A stretch of DNA of 64,000 nucleotides from Stomoxys calcitrans. Lineage: Eukaryota > Arthropoda > Insecta > Diptera > Muscidae. This document shows positions 58,560 through 64,000 of this stretch, piece by piece. A program made the translations under genes and the position numbers. The DNA lies in contig NC_081552.1 of the NCBI RefSeq assembly GCF_963082655.1, positions 58,508,561-58,572,560 of the forward strand, read 5' to 3'. The notes below the pieces were generated by a model that was not told the DNA's origin, did not search any database, and saw nothing but the letters and a program-made list of their open reading frames with translations. Each line of letters opens with the position of its first letter. Positions within the stretch are counted from its first letter, which is position 1.

Positions 58560-60620
58560 GGTTCAGGATTGGTGGGTCTCCATGGAACACTCTTTCTCTG
58601 ACCATCGCTACACTAGGTTTGGAATAGCCCGGCCAGCGCCGAATCCGATAAGCTTCCCGAATAAGTTGAAAACCGACTGTACAAAATTCGGAAGGCTACT
58701 CAGAAGAAGTCTTGGGCAAGATAATTTAGATTGTCCGAGCATAGAAGAGATTAACGAAAATGTCAACAGGATTACGACTGCACTGGTGGGGTCCTTCGAA
58801 GATAGTTGTCCTCTTCCGGAAAGGAAATCAGCCCAAGAAAAGCCCTGGATGACCGGGGAGATTCTCAATATTGGGAAAGCGGTCCCCAGAATTTTTAACA
58901 GATCATGTCTTAAAAAAGTGGAAGTTTATTGGGATGTGTATGTGTAATACATGGTGTAATACAATGGCTCAAGGAATACAATAAGATTACCATAGCGGCA
59001 TAATGTGCCTCCTGGAAGCTTTTTTGCGAACAGGTCGATAGCTTTAATGACGCCACCAAGATAAAAAAGTTTCTTTCAAAAACCCATGTCCAAACTGAAA
59101 CCTTAGTAGACGACATGGGAGTGAGAGCAGAGACAACGGAGGACATGTTGAGGCTTTTGATGAAAACTTATTTTCCACAGGATACGAAGGGGCTCCCGGA
59201 GAGGCCGGAATCTTGGCATAATGCCGTTGATCAAAGGTTTATGATTACGGAATTTATGGTGAAGGAATCCTTGAGGAGCTTCGAACCATTTAAGTCACCC
59301 GGACTTGATGGAATATTTCCGGCGTTACTACAGAAAGAGGCAGACTATCTGGCGCCTGGGGGTGCTGACTGAGGAGAGATTTGAACCCGTCTGCTACGCA
59401 GACGATGTTACAATACTTCAAAGAGGTAAGGATCCGAACAAGTTATGCTGAAGGGCTGAAAGGGTCTTGCATATGGTATTTGACATTAACTCAGAAAAGA
59501 CTGAAATATGCCTGTTCACAAGGAAGACGGGCCAATTTAACACACCACGTTTCCTCAATAAGACGATTTCGATATCTGATAAGGTCAAATACTTAAGTGT
59601 GATCTAGGACAGGAAATTGAATTGGAAGTGTCATATTCAGGAGCGTACTGAGAAAGCTCACAGATGTTGGGCACTATGTAGACGGGCCGTAGGCTCGAAA
59701 TGGGGCCTGAATCTGAGAATAGTATACTAGCTCTACAGGAGAGTGATTAGACCAGTACTTATTTGAGGCTCAATAGTTTGGTAGACTGCTATGAAGAAAA
59801 AGTGCAACATAAGGTCCATACAACAGGTTCAGAGAACATGTTGTCTAGTGCATAGACGAAGCGATGAGGACCACGCCCACTAGGGCACTGGAGACTATTC
59901 TAGATATACGACCTATTGACATACAGATTAAGTGTGAGGCAACCACTGCGGCTATGAGATTTAAGGCGATAGGAGAATGGATTGAGGAAGGGAGCAGCTA
60001 TTACCATCGCGGAATAATCGAGGCGGCGATAGGAAATATGGTTCATCTCGGATACCTGAGATGAACCTTGAACATGAGGATCATGTTACACCATCTGGAA
60101 GATCATGTTACACGGATGGATCAAAGGTGGAGGACAGAGTGGGCCTGGGGGTATATATTGAGAACCCAGGAACTGAGATCTGTTTTAGACTGCCTGATCA
60201 TAGTACGGTTCGGCAGGCGGAGATCCGGGCGATCACGGAATGCGCGAAGTGGTGTGATGCTAACGCGAGGACGTGGAGTGTGAACATCTTTACTGACAGT
60301 AAAATTGCTATTAGGGCAATACAGGACGGTAAGGTCACGAACAGTCTTGCAGTGTAAGTAGGAGATTAACGCCTTCTCTGAGGATGGGAAAATCCGCATC
60401 GTTTGAGTGCCGGGCCATAACGGAGTAAGGGGAAATAAAAGGGCAGACGATTTGGCGGTGAAGGCAAGAGGACTGTCGTCAATAAATTAGGTTAACCCGA
60501 AGCCTTTCGGGTCGACGCAGTCCGTGTTAAGTGGGCGACGAATGCGCATGTGACATTATGGAACAGCAATACGGTCGGTAGGACGGCGAAAATCTTATGG
60601 GGGGATCCAGATCGTGAGAA
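58560..60620 (+). pseudogene. RNase-H LINE ORF2 remnant (LINE 3)
   Basis: Plus-strand pieces in order: FSDHRYTRFGI (end of the endonuclease) with the linker at 58582-58947; FKSPGLDGIFPALLQ (reverse-transcriptase start, 59115-59372); and, after an internal deletion of much of the fingers and palm, YADDVTILQRGKD near 59399. NSEKTEICLFTRKTGQF, LNWKCHIQERTEKAHRCWAL and MRTTPTRALETILDI then lead to RNase H at 60061-60357 (CYTDGSK, QAEIRAITE, FTDSKIAI give Asp, Glu, Asp). WVPGHNGVRGNKRAD-like residues and VTLWNSNTVGRTAK follow. Most of the endonuclease is missing. Stops and shifts throughout. Confidence 0.84.
60061..60357 (+). pseudogene. RNase H domain of LINE 3
   Basis: This 98-codon open frame is the best-preserved part of LINE 3. 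SCYTDGSKVEDRVGLGVY carries the first Asp, VRQAEIRAITECAKWC the Glu, and NIFTDSKIAIRAIQ the second Asp of a type-I RNase H, which would remove the RNA strand after first-strand synthesis. The final part (HNGVRGN) follows a stop. Confidence 0.85.
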
Positions 60621-60844
60621 GACGATGCTATTACTGAAAGGTACGGTGATCCAAAAGGATCCCATAATCGGTCATAGATGAGACGGATTCAATTAAGCGG
60701 CCATCAATATAATAACTTTTAACTGTTAAGATCAGATTGCAGTAAACTTTGATACGTCTCGAGATTAAACGACAAAAATATTTTGAATTGTCCGCAATCA
60801 TAAGTACTTTAGAGTGGCGTACTATATTCGGCAAGTCATTAATA
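60621..60844 (-). pseudogene. CR1/Jockey-type LINE 4, RT palm (right of A11 insertion)
   Basis: Minus-strand MFINDLPNIVRHSKVLM is followed by IADNSKYF in place of YADD, then YYIDGRLIESVSSMTDYGIL. It continues the GPLIL end seen at 61769, so A11 cut the gene within the motif that precedes the catalytic YADD. Confidence 0.85.
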
Positions 60845-61769
60845 AACAAAGTAAAAGCGTGCTAAGTTCGACCTAGCCGAATCTTATATATCCTCCACCA
60901 TGGATCGCATTTGTCGAATTCGTTTCCCGGCATCTCTCTCAGGCAAAAAATGGTATAAGAAAAGCTTTGCTCTGCCATTAGACCGATATCAAGATATGGT
61001 CCGGTTTGGACCACAATTAAATTATATGTTGGAGACCTGTGTAAAATGTCAGCCAATTCGAATAAGAATTGCTCAAGAAGTAAAATAGAGAGATCGATTT
61101 ATATGGGAGCTGTATCGGGCTATAGACCGATTCAGACCATAATAAACACGTATGCTTATGGTCAGGAGAGGATCCGTCGTACACAATTTCAGGATCCGTC
61201 GTACACGATATGAACCTTATTTGACACAGTTGTTGAAAGTAAGAATAAAATACGTCATTCAAAATTTCAGCCAAATCGGATAGGAATTGCGCCCTCTAGA
61301 AGCTCAATAAATCAAGTCCCTAGATCTGTTTATATGGCAGCTATATCAGGTTATGGACCGATTTAAACCATACTAGGCACAGTTGTTGGATATCATAACA
61401 AAACACGTCTTGCAAAATTTCATTCCAATCGGATAAGAATTGCGCCCTCTAGAGGTTCAAGAAGTCAAGACCCAAGATCGGTTTATATGGCAGCTATATC
61501 AAAACATGGACCGATATGGCCCATTTACAATCCTATCTGACCTACACTAATAAGAAGTATTTGTGCAAAATTTCAAGCGGCTAGCTTTACTCCTTCGGAA
61601 GTTAGCGTGCTTTCAACAGACGGACGGACGGACATGGCTAGATCGACATAAAATGTCGCGACGATCAAGAATATATATACTTTATGGGGTCTGAGACGAA
61701 TATTTCGAATAGTTACAAACAGAATGACGAAATTAGTATACCCCTCATCCTATGGTGGAGGGTATAAAA
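60845..61769 (+). mobile_element. Family A element A11
   Basis: Start AACAAAGTAAAAGCGTGC, decayed palindrome TTCGACCTAGCCGAA, short first units (a duplicated GGATCCGTCGTACAC near 61165-61205), two further units, minimal microsatellite and intact 3' arm. Older than most A copies. Confidence 0.86.
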
Positions 61770-63200
61770 TTAAAGGACCGAGATATCTCCCTTGTGCAAC
61801 CTCAAAACTCATATCAATTTTATAAGACACTGCATTATCAAATTTAACCATTTGTGATCTGACAATAAGGTACGCCTTTATCCAATTTAATAAAGAAGGA
61901 CCGAATCCCATGTAATGCAACTTGATTAATAACAATCTATAATTTATCTTATCGAATGCCTTACTGAAATCAGTATAAATACAGTCCGTCTAGTATTTTA
62001 TCTAAAACCACCGTTCACAACCGTAGTGAGCTCTATAATATTCGTTAATGTCGAGCGTTGTTTTCGAAAACCATGCTGGTATTTTGATAAAATAGACGAT
62101 ACTTGGAATGATGCTAAATCTGTTACAAGTTTCTCAAATAATTTTGGTATAGCATTAAGCTTTTTCAGTATGCATTCTGGGATTCCATCTGGCGCAGGAG
62201 ATGTCATACTTTTGAGGAATTTTAATTTTTCTAATACAGTAGAAATATCAAAACTATGGACATCTATATGTATAGATGAGAATTCAGAAATGGAGTAGAG
62301 ATATCGAAAAGTGTCCTCGTGCGATTTTGTGGAACAAGTGGTTCTAAAAAATGATGCAAGATATTTGAGATTCTAATATCATCATCCGCTGTTACGTGTC
62401 CAAATTGCAAACTCTTTGGAAAACCATTACATCGACGTTTATTGTCAATAAAAGCATAAAAGGATTCGACATCATCTCATTCTTCATCTTTTTTATGTAC
62501 TTGCTATACAGCAATATATCGTGGGGATGATTTACGAATATGAGGTCAAGGAGTCTTCCACATTTGTTATACCTTACCTTATTTATTTGCGATAGACCAA
62601 AAATTTTTAACGGACTAATGCATTTTCAGTACTCTCATTCATTTCATTGGGTAACAAATCATTAATATTAAGACTCTCCATCCATTCTGGCAAATTAAAG
62701 TCACCAAGAGTGATTAATATAGTGATTAATATATCGTTTGACCTTGCAGACTGAAAGGCATGTAGAACAAATGAAATGTGTTTCATGTACGTTTTAACGC
62801 TTGAAGACGGAGGAATAAATATGTATAAGCATCTAAGACGGATCTTAACAGCGACAATTTCAATATTAACCGATGTGGAAAGAAAATTTCTTCAGTAGGT
62901 AATTCAGAAGAAACGGCTAGCAAGACACCACCGCCTCTTCTTTTGGAGCTATCTACACGATTACGTCTAAATATCTGAAATTTTTGACAAAAAAATTTCG
63001 CTGTCATTAATGTTACTTTGAACCCAGTTTTCAGTTAATGCTCTAACATTGTAACTAAAATCGCAACTCTCAATATATAAGGCTGATAAATTAGTGTTTA
63101 AATCTGTAACATTTTGATAAACTAGATTAAACGTATCAACAGAAGGAATAGAAATAAATTTTTTGATTGAGTATTAGGTGGACAAACTATGTCAGATCTG
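61769..63200 (-). pseudogene. CR1/Jockey-type LINE 4, endonuclease and RT N-terminal part
   Basis: From high to low coordinates the minus strand encodes FFCQKFQIFRRNRVDSSKRR and GGGVLLAVSS (endonuclease, 62783-63007), ILITLGDFNLPEW (62685-62725), then PAPDGIPECILKK. A deletion is followed by IPKLFEKLVTD and YQHGFRKQRSTLTNI (61998-62207). KLHYMGFGPSLLNWIKAYL then runs to GPLIL (61750-61935). The GVPQGS motif is eroded to VAQGRY. Inactive. Confidence 0.86.
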
Positions 63201-63206
63201 GAAACA

Positions 63207-63208
<2 letters not shown>

Positions 63209-63248
<40 letters not shown>
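63209..63248. repeat. (AT)n microsatellite, ~40 bp
   Basis: Alternating AT between the ORF1 end and ORF2 start of LINE 4. Confidence 0.95.
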
Positions 63249-63249
<1 letters not shown>

Positions 63250-63251
<2 letters not shown>

Positions 63252-63480
63252 GTGTAAAATGGCTTTTGATGGCCAAAAAGAAGAATTAACAATATTTTCA
63301 AAAATATCTTCAGGAACTATAATTTTGAAAGAGGCCTTACTTCGTCTATCCGCATAATTATTGTAAATTTAAAGACTTTTATAACAGTGGCAGTGTTGGC
63401 TTTGCTTTTAATATAAAATGAAATATCTTCTTCTGTCGTCTCAGCAGCAAATCGGGCGTCAAATATAATGCGTTTATGTA
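63250..63480 (-). pseudogene. LINE 4 ORF1 C-terminal fragment
   Basis: Minus-strand IIFDARFAAETTEEDISFYI and KASFKIIVPEDIFENIVNSS then FWPSKAILHE match the C-terminal domain of CR1/Jockey-type ORF1 proteins, which bind element RNA. A shift lies between the two parts. The N-terminal part is absent. Confidence 0.72.
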
Positions 63481-63584
63481 CATTAGGGGTGACTTAAGAA
63501 GGGAAAAATGCTCTAGATTCAGTCTAAAATGACTGGTGCTTAATTAATTCAATGACTTTTCAAATCGAAAAACACCAGTCATAG

Positions 63585-64000
63585 AAAAACTCCACCTCCA
63601 AAATTTCAAACAAATCGAGTAATAATTGCGCCATCCAGAGGCTCAAAAAGTCAAACTGGGAAATCGGTTTATTTGGCAACTATGTCAGGTTAAATAACGA
63701 TTTAGACCATACTTGGAACAGTTGTTGGTCAAGTCATACCAAAACGGCAAAATTTCAACCATGTTGGATTAGAATGGCGTCCTCTAGAAGCTCTAGAAGT
63801 CTAATCCGAAGATGGGTTTATATGGCGGTTATATCAGGATATGGACTGATATGACGCAGTTGCTGGAAATTAAGATAAAACCTTCGTGCAAAATTTGGCC
63901 AAATCGGATAAAAATTGCGCTCTCTAGAAGCCCAAGAAGTCGAAACATGGACCGATATGGCCCATTTACAATCCCAACTGACCTACACCTATGAGAAGTA
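63585..64000 (+). repeat. Degenerate A/D-type units and start of 3' module
   Basis: Three decayed units (AATCGGTTTATTTGGCAACT, GGGTTTATATGGCGGTTATA) with AAATCGGATAAAAATTGCGC are followed by ACATGGACCGATATGGCCCA, which starts the A-type 3' module. The element runs off the window. Confidence 0.7.

Noticed and set aside
63529..63582. 10-bp inverted repeat ATGACTGGTG/CACCAGTCAT with a 34-base loop
   Set aside because: It is short, AT-rich in the loop, occurs once, and is not near a recognised element end; chance cannot be excluded.

Overview
The window is non-coding-gene, repeat-rich eukaryotic DNA, almost certainly from a dipteran. It looks like a calyptrate, muscid-type fly, but I infer that from the repeat types and cannot prove it from the sequence. 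I see no intact host gene. Nearly every recognisable stretch belongs to a transposable element, most are broken, and many are nested inside one another. Almost all longer open frames that are not retroelement genes are translations of a 153-bp tandem repeat whose length is divisible by three.

The dominant component is a set of related non-autonomous elements that I call families A, B and D. An intact copy has: the start AACAAGTAAAAGCGTGC; a 15-bp palindrome TTCGGCCGGGCCGAA; a subterminal arm (TATACCCTCCACCAT in A, TACCCACCACC in B); several ~153-bp tandem units; a (GGAC)n microsatellite; a conserved ~150-bp 3' module; and the inverse subterminal arm followed by TATAAAAA. This architecture matches the Helentron/DINE-1 group of rolling-circle elements. 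A separate family C ends in a GC-rich tail with CTAG followed by T, as Helitrons do, and carries its own ~130-150-bp tandem units.

Layout. 1-3682: a non-LTR retrotransposon with endonuclease and reverse-transcriptase frames separated by a 1-base slip. 3683-6760: B-type fragments and a mariner transposase pseudogene split by an insertion. 7617-13575: A and B elements, one A inserted inside a B. 13576-19465: one jockey-like ORF2 on the minus strand, cut into three pieces by a single A and by a head-to-tail A dimer. 19890-22068: an A copy and C-type repeats. 22220-30290: fragments of RNase-H-bearing LINEs, tRNA-derived SINEs and D elements, then an (AT)n tract. 30475-39981: alternating A and C elements with a 200-N gap and a ~2-kb exact repeat that looks like an assembly duplication. 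40498-55930: one minus-strand Ty3/Gypsy element spread over ~14.5 kb. It is broken by A elements, a four-copy A array, a Helitron and a SINE, and it carries a 2.67-kb tandem duplication. 55931-60620: a plus-strand RNase-H LINE with an ORF1-like region, a ~120-bp internal tandem repeat and an A insertion. 60621-63480: a minus-strand CR1/Jockey-type LINE split by an A. 63585-64000: a degenerate A-like repeat.

The most informative signals are the head-to-tail A arrays with no host DNA between copies, the ancestral 153-bp unit shared by families A, B and D, the recurring A-to-C junctions, and the nesting order that dates the insertions relative to one another. I found no evidence for a new protein-coding system.
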